Part shown: positions 1 through 5,177 of the stretch, in pieces | How positions within the stretch are numbered: position 1 is the first letter of the stretch | Layout of the letters: each line of letters begins with the position of its first letter | Origin: Gallionellaceae bacterium | GTDB lineage: Bacteria; Pseudomonadota; Gammaproteobacteria; Burkholderiales; Gallionellaceae | Assembly (NCBI GenBank): GCA_947445045.1 | Contig: CANFCA010000107.1 | Coordinates: 1-5,269, forward strand | Direction of reading: 5' to 3' | Length of the DNA stretch: 5,269 nt | Notes under the pieces: generated by a model | What the model was told of the DNA's origin: nothing | The model's input: only the letters and a program-made list of their open reading frames with translations | Database searches by the model: none | Translations under genes and position numbers: made by a program

Positions 1-153
1 GTCGAATTGCGCTTCGACCTGACGTTCGTAATTGGAATAGAGAATGTAATCGAACTCGAAATCATGCTGCCGGAAATACTCTTTGAAGCCTTCCCAGATC
101 GTGACCACCTTGGGTGCATAAGCCACCGCGCCCATCATCAAAGGTTTTGACAT
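1..153 (-). CDS. PhnD-like (phosphate/phosphonate-type) substrate-binding protein, N-terminal part
   Basis: The first 51 codons of a gene that continues past the left edge. The start ATG is at 151-153 and follows a GAAGG Shine-Dalgarno in the 10-nt gap after the dehydrogenase stop codon, so the two genes are very probably co-transcribed. The protein opens MSKPLMMGAVAYAPKVVTIW, with a first beta strand leading into a helix (EGFKEYFRQHDF) and then FDYILYSNYERQVEA. This matches the first lobe of the PhnD/SsuA family of periplasmic-binding-fold proteins as I remember it. There is no signal peptide or lipobox: the predicted mature fold begins almost at residue 1, so the product should be cytoplasmic. 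That is unusual for a transporter component and suggests a sensor or an enzyme on this fold, as in MqnA/MqnD or THI5. Fold family is moderately sure; ligand and role are unknown. Confidence 0.7.
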   Translation of the reverse strand, partial: MSKPLMMGAVAYAPKVVTIWEGFKEYFRQHDFEFDYILYSNYERQVEAQFD

Positions 154-163
154 CGCCTTCACC

Positions 164-1282
164 TCAGCCGAACACGGGCATGCCGCACACCGCTTTGCCG
201 ATAAAGTCATACAACACATCGGAAGTGGGTGCCATGATTGAAGCGGCACGCGCATCGCGGAAGTTACGCTCCACGCCGACATCTTTGCGGAATGCCGCGC
301 CGCCGCATACGCGCATCGCCGTGTCGGTTACTTCCAGTGCAGCTTCTGCTGCGGCTACCTTGACTTGCATCACGCGCAACATTGCATCGGCACGTCCTGT
401 GGCCAATGCGATTACAGTGTCATCTCGCAGTGTGCGTGCCATGTCGGCACGGATTTTGGCGCGGGCAATGTAAGCGCGTATTGTCGGCAGATCTGCTAAC
501 GAGCTGCCCAGATGTTCAAATTTGTTGCCGCTCACATGCGCGCAGGAAGACTCCATAGCCGCATCCATCATGCCGATAGAGCAAGAGGCAATCAGCGTGG
601 AGAACACAGGCAGCACCGTGCCTATCATGATGTCGAAACCGCCACCGTCCGTGCCCAGCATGTCAGCGTCGGACAGACGCAGCGCAGTGGACGTGAGTGG
701 TGACGAGCAGTTGCCGCGCAGCCCTAAGCCGTCGAAATATTTGGGCTGACTTAAACCTGCTGCCTTGCTGTTTACCAGCCACAATGTGCTCGCACCTTCA
801 GCCGCTGCGGGACTTGTTGACCACACATAAGAATCAGCTTCAGCTGCAGAAGTCACCATGCTCTTGCTGCCGTCCAGAATGATGTCATCGCCTTCACGTC
901 GTGCTTTGCTAACAGGTGCCCAGAAGTGGCTGCGCGAACCACTATCAGACCAAGCCAGCGTGGTTAGATGCGCACCCTCGGCTATGTCGCGCCGAATGGT
1001 TGCGTTGCCGAATTTTTCCAGCACGGTCGTGCCACAATAATGCATGGTTACCACCATCGCGGTGGAAGAACACACCTTGGCAATGCGTTCGACAACTTGA
1101 GCTGCTTCAGCCAACCCCAGCCCCATGCCGCCGACTTCCCCGGCACTGATTAAACCGAGCAGCCCGGCATCGCCCAGCGCATGAATTGCCGCACGCGGGA
1201 ACGCGCTATCGCGATCTGTAGTTTGCGCCGCTGGCGCGATGTTAGTGTTGATGATGTCATCGAGTTGTTGCAGGTAAGTCAT
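164..1282 (-). CDS. atypical acyl-CoA dehydrogenase-family flavoprotein
   Basis: A 372-residue protein, close to the usual length of about 380 for the family. I chose the ATG at 1280-1282 (MTYLQQLDDI) because AAAGGGG lies 5 nt upstream. The frame stays open to 1351, but the extension has no ribosome site and would run into a palindrome. Domains follow the family order: an N-terminal helical domain with GGMGLGL at about 51-57, a beta domain starting near AWSDSGSRSHFW (about 110-121), and a C-terminal helical bundle ending in MRVCGGAAF and ERNFRDAR (about 323-345). The flavin-contact motif normally reading TEP-x-AGSD is altered to AWSDSGSR. The catalytic-glutamate segment normally reading YEGT is MAPT, with Ala351 at the glutamate position. 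The alternative glutamate site of isovaleryl-CoA and long-chain dehydrogenases aligns with Phe. FAD binding is likely; classical dehydrogenation is doubtful. A flavin monooxygenase-like or other role is possible. It leads the pair with the PhnD-like gene. Confidence 0.88.
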   Translation of the reverse strand: MTYLQQLDDIINTNIAPAAQTTDRDSAFPRAAIHALGDAGLLGLISAGEVGGMGLGLAEAAQVVERIAKVCSSTAMVVTMHYCGTTVLEKFGNATIRRDIAEGAHLTTLAWSDSGSRSHFWAPVSKARREGDDIILDGSKSMVTSAAEADSYVWSTSPAAAEGASTLWLVNSKAAGLSQPKYFDGLGLRGNCSSPLTSTALRLSDADMLGTDGGGFDIMIGTVLPVFSTLIASCSIGMMDAAMESSCAHVSGNKFEHLGSSLADLPTIRAYIARAKIRADMARTLRDDTVIALATGRADAMLRVMQVKVAAAEAALEVTDTAMRVCGGAAFRKDVGVERNFRDARAASIMAPTSDVLYDFIGKAVCGMPVFG

Positions 1283-1344
1283 GGCAGCCCCTTTGTAAAA
1301 TAGTGGGCGCTGATAGGAGGCGAGGGAAGCAGAAATGACGATAC

Positions 1345-1368
1345 GCCACACGTAAATTTACGCATGGC
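1345..1368. promoter_or_regulatory. 24-bp dyad, probable operator upstream of the dehydrogenase gene
   Basis: The core CGTAAATTTACG at 1351-1362 is a perfect 12-bp palindrome. After two unmatched bases on each side, GCCA (1345-1348) and TGGC (1365-1368) pair again, so 20 of 24 positions are symmetric. It lies 63 to 86 bp upstream of the chosen dehydrogenase ATG, a typical operator distance. With no T run on either strand it is unlikely to be a terminator. The regulator is unknown. Confidence 0.5.
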
Positions 1369-1788
1369 AAAAAGCTCCCGCCCCTCAACAATAAGAATTG
1401 GCAGCAAAGCTTCGCACCTCATAGGATCTGCTGACCTGCACACTGGCAGCGCGTTGATACGGCACATTCCGTCATGCTCATTTCCACCAGCTACACGCAG
1501 ACCGTCAGACCCGATTTAGTACCTCTTATTTCGAGAGAAAAATCGACGTTACGGCGAACCAGTTGGACGCAAACATGACAGCGGCGCGCAGTTTACCAGA
1601 GCGGAAGAAGATTCGATGTTTGCATTTAAGCGTACAAGTATCATCTGGGCTTCGCCTTAGCTATAACATGCATGAACTTGTGGTATTCACCCATATTGAA
1701 CACTTTGCTGAAGTTGACCAACTCAACCAATTACAGTACTAGTTAATATTGGGTAACCACTTGAAATTAATAGTTCCGTAGCTGGGAC

Positions 1789-1818
1789 TTGCAATTCTAA
1801 TATTCATGGCGCGATAAT
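1789..1818 (+). promoter_or_regulatory. possible sigma70-type promoter reading toward the hemerythrin gene
   Basis: TTGCAA at 1789-1794 and GATAAT at 1813-1818 are separated by 18 bp. The -10 matches the consensus at five of six positions and the -35 at four of six. Transcription would start near 1825 and leave a leader of about 290 nt before the hemerythrin start. The match is modest and the region is AT-rich, so this is a candidate only. Confidence 0.28.
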
Positions 1819-1826
1819 GAACATCT

Positions 1827-1857
1827 CCTAACAAAACACTTTGGAATGTTTGTTGGG
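1827..1857 (+). repeat. imperfect AT-rich inverted repeat / hairpin
   Basis: CCTAACAAAACA (1827-1838) pairs with TGTTTGTTGGG (1847-1857). This gives eleven pairs, one of them G-T, with a single bulged A at 1836 and an 8-nt loop. It lies just after the candidate -10 element, so it would fold at the very 5' end of that transcript. The bases that follow, TGTTTGTGG, are only partly T-rich, which makes it a poor terminator. Function is unknown. Confidence 0.35.
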
Positions 1858-1979
1858 TGTTTGTGGTTCAACTGTAATTAGAAGAGCGTAACGAAACTGA
1901 ACGATGCACTTTTTTTCTATCGGTTAAGCATCTTTCAGCGAAGCTAATATTTAATAGCTAGGCTTATTCAACAAAAAAC

Positions 1980-2081
1980 ATGCAGACATTGCTTCGTGTT
2001 GGTGCGAAGGCAATTCATAACTTACCCAAGATGATGGCTTTCTATCATGATGGGCTTCGTACTCTGTCATGCTCCACATAG
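1980..2081 (+). pseudogene. possible relic of a glyoxalase/VOC-family gene (33 codons)
   Basis: A short open frame runs from ATG at 1980 to TAG at 2079-2081. Its middle reads LPKMMAFYHDGLRTLS, which resembles the first-helix signature of vicinal-oxygen-chelate proteins (DLPK-x-x-x-FY-x-D-x-LG). There is no ribosome site before the ATG, and the frame stops soon after the motif. If the resemblance is real, it is a broken N-terminal fragment and not a working gene. It could equally be chance, or a small leader peptide for the hemerythrin gene 33 nt downstream. Confidence 0.25.
1988..2014 (+). repeat. bulged hairpin upstream of the hemerythrin gene
   Basis: ATTG-CTTCG (1988-1996) pairs with CGAAG-G-CAAT (2005-2014), giving nine pairs with one bulged G at 2010 and an 8-nt loop. 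No T run follows, so it is not a standard terminator. It lies about 100 nt before the hemerythrin start, inside the short VOC-like frame. Confidence 0.35.
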
Positions 2082-2100
2082 TTGATTGGCCGTGAATCAA
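2082..2100. promoter_or_regulatory. TTGATT-N7-AATCAA dyad immediately before the hemerythrin Shine-Dalgarno
   Basis: Perfect 6-bp half-sites are separated by GGCCGTG. The dyad ends one base before the GGGAGA ribosome site. As RNA it is a 6-bp stem with a 7-nt loop next to the Shine-Dalgarno; as DNA it could bind a dimeric regulator. The half-sites resemble those of FNR/CRP proteins, but the spacing (TTGAT-N9-ATCAA) is not the N4 of an FNR box, so FNR control is not supported. Confidence 0.4.
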
Positions 2101-2113
2101 TGGGAGACACATC

Positions 2114-2566
2114 ATGCCTCATTTCAGAAATCATGGATCACTTTCAGTTGGTAATAGAATCATCGATTTAGAACACAGAAAATTGTTGGGGAAAATTGAG
2201 GATATTGCTCAATTAATTACTTCTAAGAACGATGTTGCACTGTCTGTTGCTTGTAAGTTACTAGGTGATAGCCTAAGCAATTATTTTGCAGTTGAAGAAA
2301 GCATTGCACATGCGCTTAACTTTGACTTTACACAACACAGACTAGCGCACCAAAATTTGGCAAATCAGTGTCAGCTGATAAAAAACAAGTTATTGAAGCT
2401 AAATGACTTGCATGCATTCTTCGATAGGAAGGATTGCATTGACTCTATGAATTATTTCTTAATTCATCACATCGAAGAAGACAGCAAGCCTTTCAAATTG
2501 GTGTTGGATGCGAATTTATACGACTTTCAGCCTAAGGGAATGGAGTTGTCAAATTCGGTGCATTGA
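2114..2566 (+). CDS. hemerythrin-like diiron protein, single domain, one variant ligand
   Basis: A 150-residue protein preceded by GGGAGA 6 nt before the ATG. It is a single hemerythrin four-helix domain. The ligand residues appear in order: His21 in LSVGNRIIDLEH, Glu61 in NYFAVEE, His75 and His79 in QHRLAH, and His118 with Asp123 in LIHHIEED. In canonical proteins the second motif is HF-x-x-E; here the histidine is Tyr57. Four of the five histidines and both bridging carboxylates are therefore kept. There is no signal peptide or membrane segment, so it should be cytosolic. Bacterial hemerythrins bind O2 or act in oxygen, nitric oxide or iron handling, but the altered ligand makes simple O2 carriage uncertain. 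The gene is clearly AT-richer than the dehydrogenase gene, which hints at separate ancestry. It converges on vapC, 100 nt away. Confidence 0.85.
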   Translation: MPHFRNHGSLSVGNRIIDLEHRKLLGKIEDIAQLITSKNDVALSVACKLLGDSLSNYFAVEESIAHALNFDFTQHRLAHQNLANQCQLIKNKLLKLNDLHAFFDRKDCIDSMNYFLIHHIEEDSKPFKLVLDANLYDFQPKGMELSNSVH

Positions 2567-2666
2567 AATACGCGATGAAATCGCAACAGCAGTTATTGCA
2601 AATCTGCAGAGTGAAAAATTTAAGAGATACTCTAGACTTAATAATAACAACTAAAGGCTAGGAGAT

Positions 2667-3077
2667 TTAGGCTTTCGGTGTTTGCACGGCAGGCGATAAC
2701 CCCACCGCATTTGCGCGTTTTTTCAAACGTTGGTCGAAACTCAAGAACGAATCACAAGAATCCGCGCGGGCAAGGTGCAGTGCATCTGCAAAATCCAAAC
2801 CGTGTTGATAACCATTCAGCGCGGCGAGTACGCTCCCACGGTTTTCGATTTGCACATTTTCCAAGCCACATAGTGACTCAAATACAGGCTGAATATCTTT
2901 GCGGGAAAGCTCATAGAAACCGCGCATTACCCACTCAAATTCCAAGATGACCGACATCGATACAAATACCTTGCCAGACAATGCTGCAATTGCGGCGGGT
3001 CTCTGTCGAGCAGCTTCGCGGTCATCCTCATCATTGATGAAAAAACGCGCCAGCACGTTGGTATCAACCGCGTTCAT
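2667..3077 (-). CDS. vapC: VapC-family PIN-domain ribonuclease toxin
   Basis: A 136-residue single PIN domain, typical VapC length. The opening MNAVDTNVLARFF carries the first acidic residue, Asp5. Glu46 in SVILEFEW is the second, the DFADAL segment (Asp95/Asp98) supplies the third, and Asp115 in SFDQRL is the fourth. All four Mg2+-binding acids of the fold are present, so the toxin looks intact. VapC toxins cleave RNA, often initiator tRNA or rRNA, and stop translation when the antitoxin is lost; the target here cannot be read from sequence. The ATG overlaps the antitoxin stop as ATGA (3074-3077), and there is no strong ribosome site of its own, so translation is probably coupled to vapB. 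No clear terminator follows. Confidence 0.92.
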   Translation of the reverse strand: MNAVDTNVLARFFINDEDDREAARQRPAAIAALSGKVFVSMSVILEFEWVMRGFYELSRKDIQPVFESLCGLENVQIENRGSVLAALNGYQHGLDFADALHLARADSCDSFLSFDQRLKKRANAVGLSPAVQTPKA

Positions 3078-3325
3078 TTTTTCTTTTGTAACATTGAGGC
3101 AGGATCAAAATCGGACAAGCTGCGTGCTTTGCCTTTGGTTGGCGCAGTCACCATTCCCGCACACGCCGCGATGTTAGCTGCTTTAATTGGGCGAGCAACC
3201 ACCAGACGCACCCCATCAGCCTCTTCGATAATTTCCATTTGCGTGCCAGCAATTAACCCTAAACGCTTGCGAATGTTGGCGGGTAAAACCATTTGTCCTT
3301 TAGATGAAACCGTCATTGTTGTCAT
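3074..3325 (-). CDS. vapB: VapB-type antitoxin, AbrB/SpoVT swapped-hairpin family
   Basis: An 83-residue protein. I chose the ATG at 3323-3325 (MTTMTVSSKG) because AGGAG lies 5 nt upstream. An in-frame ATG 18 codons earlier has no ribosome site and would cover the promoter. Residues 5 to about 45 form an AbrB-like DNA-binding domain with SSKGQMVLPANIRKRLGL, followed by MEIIEEADGVRLVVARP. The C-terminal tail (about 60-83), with SLSDFDPASML, is the part expected to wrap around and inhibit the PIN toxin. Antitoxin first and toxin second with a 4-nt overlap is the standard order. Antitoxins of this family repress their own promoter, and a matching dyad lies just upstream. Confidence 0.9.
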   Translation of the reverse strand: MTTMTVSSKGQMVLPANIRKRLGLIAGTQMEIIEEADGVRLVVARPIKAANIAACAGMVTAPTKGKARSLSDFDPASMLQKKK

Positions 3326-3356
3326 CACAACTCCTGTGCGATTTTTTACAGGCGAC

Positions 3357-3365
3357 AATATAACA
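3357..3365 (-). promoter_or_regulatory. extended -10 promoter of vapBC
   Basis: On the minus strand the sequence reads TG-T-TATATT: a -10 hexamer matching the consensus at five of six positions, with the TGn extension just upstream. It lies about 32 bp before the vapB ATG, so transcription would start about 25 nt before it. There is no good -35, which is normal for extended -10 promoters. Confidence 0.5.
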
Positions 3366-3371
3366 TAATGG

Positions 3372-3384
3372 CTTACCAAGTAAG
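3372..3384. promoter_or_regulatory. probable VapBC operator (CTTAC-N3-GTAAG)
   Basis: A perfect 5-bp inverted repeat with a 3-bp spacer. It lies just upstream of the extended -10 element, where the -35 region would be. A bound AbrB-type antitoxin or VapBC complex here would block RNA polymerase, fitting autoregulation. The short arms make this a moderate call. Confidence 0.42.
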
Positions 3385-3460
3385 TTGATGATAAAAATAG
3401 GTTTTACAAATACCCTTCATGTTCACCTTTTTCTGCATGAGCCCTTCGATGTGTATCGAG

Positions 3461-3715
3461 TCAGGCGTGCTCATTTTGCTCGCGAACTAACACGCCGATA
3501 CGAGAAGCCCACGCATCTCCAGCGCGTTTTTTGAAGGTCACTAGCGTCAACATCGAAGGATCATAAATACTGACGTTGTGCGTGACCGGAGTGGTGAGCA
3601 GGTATTGTGTGCGGGTGGCTTTATTTTTACTGCGTCAATAAATTCGCTGGGTCAAAATTGGGTAGCTTGCGCGGCGCATGTGTAACTGGTGGCATGTGCC
3701 GCAAGATAGTCTTGC
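3461..3715 (-). pseudogene. frameshifted relic of an unrecognised gene, directly after the restriction gene
   Basis: Three segments line up as one broken protein of roughly 85 residues. From the restriction gene's stop codon, one frame reads KQDYLAAHATSYTCAAQ to a TGA at 3652-3654 and continues SEFIDAVK. A second frame then reads NKATRTQYLLTTPVTHN through VSIYDPSMLTLVTFKKRAGD to REQNEHA and a TGA at 3461-3463. The two frames join smoothly if one A is restored in the A5 run at 3624-3628, as expected of a homopolymer frameshift. So at least one stop and one frameshift separate it from a working gene. I do not recognise the family. Its position after the restriction-modification gene suggests it was part of the same locus. 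A separate 22-codon frame (3627-3695) covers part of it and looks spurious. Confidence 0.5.
3701..3715 (-). repeat. short hairpin just after the restriction gene stop codon
   Basis: GCAAGA-CTA-TCTTGC on the minus strand is a perfect 6-bp stem with a 3-nt loop, starting at the base after the stop codon. No T run follows, so it is a weak terminator candidate at best. It could also help protect the mRNA 3' end, or be chance. Confidence 0.35.
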
Positions 3716-5095
3716 TTAGTTGGTCATTATGCTTTGGGTAGCGGCGATTTTTCTGTTTGCATATAACACCACGTCTTTGATGACGAGTTTTTGAATTGCA
3801 GAAATCAAGGTTTCCATGAGGGCGTAATCAGGTTGGTGGTTTTGGGTGGGAAGGCGGATGTTCAATTCATCCGCATCTTTCGCGTAGAAGTTCCTTCCAT
3901 AATCAAACTTGCCTGTATGCGATGAATTGTGAATTGCGGTTGTTACAAAGATTGATGCAAACTTTGGCAAATTTTCGGTATGCACAACTGCAATATGATC
4001 ATCGCCCACATAAGAGGGCGTGAGCACCACATCGTTGAGCTTGTCTTGTGTAAAGCCCAGCCAGCCGTACATTTCGTTAAAGAGCTTGCCAGTAAAATCG
4101 GTGGTGAGTCCGAATTTGTAATAGATACCCAAGTCATCCACGATCATCACAAACACTCGTTTTAGCTGGCTTTCGCCGTTTTCTACTTTGTTGATATTGT
4201 CGGTGGTGAGGGTGTTTTGCAGGGTTCTTTCAATCAACTCCTTTTTTTCTTTGGGCAGGGATTTTTCATCCAAAAATGCTTTGATTTTGCGGATGAGAAT
4301 GTCGCCATCAGTGTTCCCTTTTTCGGTGGAGGATTTGAGGTCTGATTTTTCAAGTGGGGCAACTTTTCCAGGTATGCCAAGTGTGGCGATAATGGCGGCG
4401 GCAACTAAGTAAACACGGTCATTTTCGCTCAAGCCTTTTTCGTTTTGGTAAATGTCGTTGTTGAGTCTAACCAGGCTTAGGTCAATCTTGTTTTTGCGTT
4501 GCGCTTTGAGTTGTTCGATTTCGTCTGGCGTGAGGCTCAAGGCTTTGACTTGGGCGACAAACGCGACAAAAACTTCTTTTTTCAGAAACGAAAAATCTGA
4601 AAACTCACCGACTTTTTGCCCCGCGCCAAAGTTGGATTTGGAGACAAAATAAACGCCAATTGCATGCTGAATTTCGCCGCCTTCATTTTTATAGCCCGTC
4701 ATGCCGATGGCAATAATATCGGTGTAGCTGGTGTGGTGCAGTAGCGCGTTGGCATAATGCACCGCGCCATTGACGGCATAGCTATTGATGTTTTTGAAAT
4801 TGGGGGCGTTTTTACTGCGATTATCCACTTGCCCCTTACTATCCAGTTTAACGAGCCTGTCTTGATAGCCTTTGTATTCAATCAGGATGGGGTAATGATT
4901 CAGGGCTTTGTCTTGTAACAGCAGTTTTGCATCGGGGCGATTGCCACCCACGCCGCCATTTTTTGAGTAGTAATCTTCAAGGGCTTTGTCGATTTCGGCA
5001 TTGAGCTTTTCTTGCTCCAGCTTGTAATCAAGTTTGTATTTTTTGAGCCAGCCGTTCGCTAAATCGGCGATGTTGGGTTCGATAGATTGCGCCAT
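3716..5095 (-). CDS. type IIG-like restriction enzyme lacking its methyltransferase domain (nuclease plus partial recognition domain)
   Basis: A 459-residue protein; GGAGAG lies 6 nt before the ATG. Residues 1 to about 200 hold a PD-(D/E)xK nuclease, with Pro54-Asp55 in NRPDAKLLL and Glu73-Tyr-Lys75 in ILIEYKGY. Residues about 205-363 match the helical linker leading into an N6-adenine methyltransferase: LNNDIYQNEKGLSENDRVYL, IPGKVAPLEKSDLKSS, GLTTDFTGKLFNEMYGWLGF, and LNDVVLTPSYV. In family members I remember, LTPSYV is followed at once by methyltransferase motif I (DFATGSAGLL type). Here it runs into DDHIAVVHTENLPKF and KFDYGRNFYA...LNIRLPTQN...DYALMETLI, the C-terminal end of a target-recognition domain. 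No motif I and no NPP[FY] motif exist anywhere. The frame is intact across the junction (about 4006/4007). It may be an inactive deletion product or a small nuclease-recognition fusion. It follows prfB, 82 nt downstream. Confidence 0.82.
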   Translation of the reverse strand: MAQSIEPNIADLANGWLKKYKLDYKLEQEKLNAEIDKALEDYYSKNGGVGGNRPDAKLLLQDKALNHYPILIEYKGYQDRLVKLDSKGQVDNRSKNAPNFKNINSYAVNGAVHYANALLHHTSYTDIIAIGMTGYKNEGGEIQHAIGVYFVSKSNFGAGQKVGEFSDFSFLKKEVFVAFVAQVKALSLTPDEIEQLKAQRKNKIDLSLVRLNNDIYQNEKGLSENDRVYLVAAAIIATLGIPGKVAPLEKSDLKSSTEKGNTDGDILIRKIKAFLDEKSLPKEKKELIERTLQNTLTTDNINKVENGESQLKRVFVMIVDDLGIYYKFGLTTDFTGKLFNEMYGWLGFTQDKLNDVVLTPSYVGDDHIAVVHTENLPKFASIFVTTAIHNSSHTGKFDYGRNFYAKDADELNIRLPTQNHQPDYALMETLISAIQKLVIKDVVLYANRKIAATQSIMTN

Positions 5096-5101
5096 TTTTT
5101 A

Positions 5102-5107
5102 CTCTCC
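5102..5107 (-). promoter_or_regulatory. strong Shine-Dalgarno fixing the start of the restriction gene
   Basis: On the minus strand GGAGAG is followed by TAAAAA and then the ATG at 5093-5095. This is the best-matched ribosome site in the right half of the window and shows that the shortened restriction gene could still be translated. I saw no convincing -35/-10 pair in the 82-nt gap to prfB. Confidence 0.6.
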
Positions 5108-5177
5108 AAATCCCACTGTTTTAACTTTAATTACTTTCATGCACCGTGCAAAGAAGCAAAAACTGAATGTCCCACGG

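Larger units (their letters stand above)
1283..2113. other. gene-poor intergenic region between the dehydrogenase and hemerythrin genes
   Basis: An 831-base stretch with no convincing gene and no tRNA or rRNA that I can recognise. It serves as the upstream region for two divergent genes. On the left it holds the palindrome and Shine-Dalgarno of the dehydrogenase gene. On the right it holds a candidate promoter, a weak hairpin, a bulged hairpin and a TTGATT/AATCAA dyad before the hemerythrin gene. Base composition drifts from GC-richer at the left to AT-richer at the right, matching the two flanking genes. A plus-strand frame is open at 1458-1742 and a minus-strand frame at 1641-1730; neither has a ribosome site or a recognisable product. 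A T7 run at 1910-1916 has no adjacent hairpin. Confidence 0.6.

Noticed and set aside
114..473. 119-codon plus-strand frame
   Set aside because: It lies antisense to the well-supported dehydrogenase-like gene and the PhnD-like start. Its Ser/Ala/Arg-rich composition is typical of a shadow frame.
1279..1467. 62-codon minus-strand frame just upstream of the dehydrogenase gene
   Set aside because: It has no ribosome site, no recognisable motif, spans the palindrome and runs into the Shine-Dalgarno of the real gene. It is best seen as a chance frame.
1903..1932. Possible terminator around the T7 run (GATGC ... GCATC)
   Set aside because: The arms are only 5 bp with a 20-nt loop, and the T run lies inside the loop, so it cannot act as a standard terminator.
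2082..2100. FNR box before the hemerythrin gene
   Set aside because: The half-sites look like FNR, but the spacer is 9 bp between TTGAT and ATCAA instead of 4, so the site is not a match.
1283..2113. tRNA, CRISPR or insertion sequence in the large intergenic gap
   Set aside because: I found no cloverleaf, no regularly spaced repeats and no transposase-like frame or terminal inverted repeats.
2572..2584. GCGAT-GAA-ATCGC hairpin after the hemerythrin stop as a terminator
   Set aside because: The stem is only 5 bp and no T run follows on either strand. It is too weak to call.
3443..3559. Inverted 9-mers CCTTCGATG (3443) and CATCGAAGG (3551)
   Set aside because: They are short, about 100 bp apart, and one lies inside the gene relic. 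There is no transposon-like context, so chance is the simplest explanation.
5140..5150. TGCAC-C-GTGCA palindrome between prfB and the restriction gene
   Set aside because: With a 1-nt centre it cannot fold as a useful hairpin, and no T run follows. An operator is possible but unsupported.
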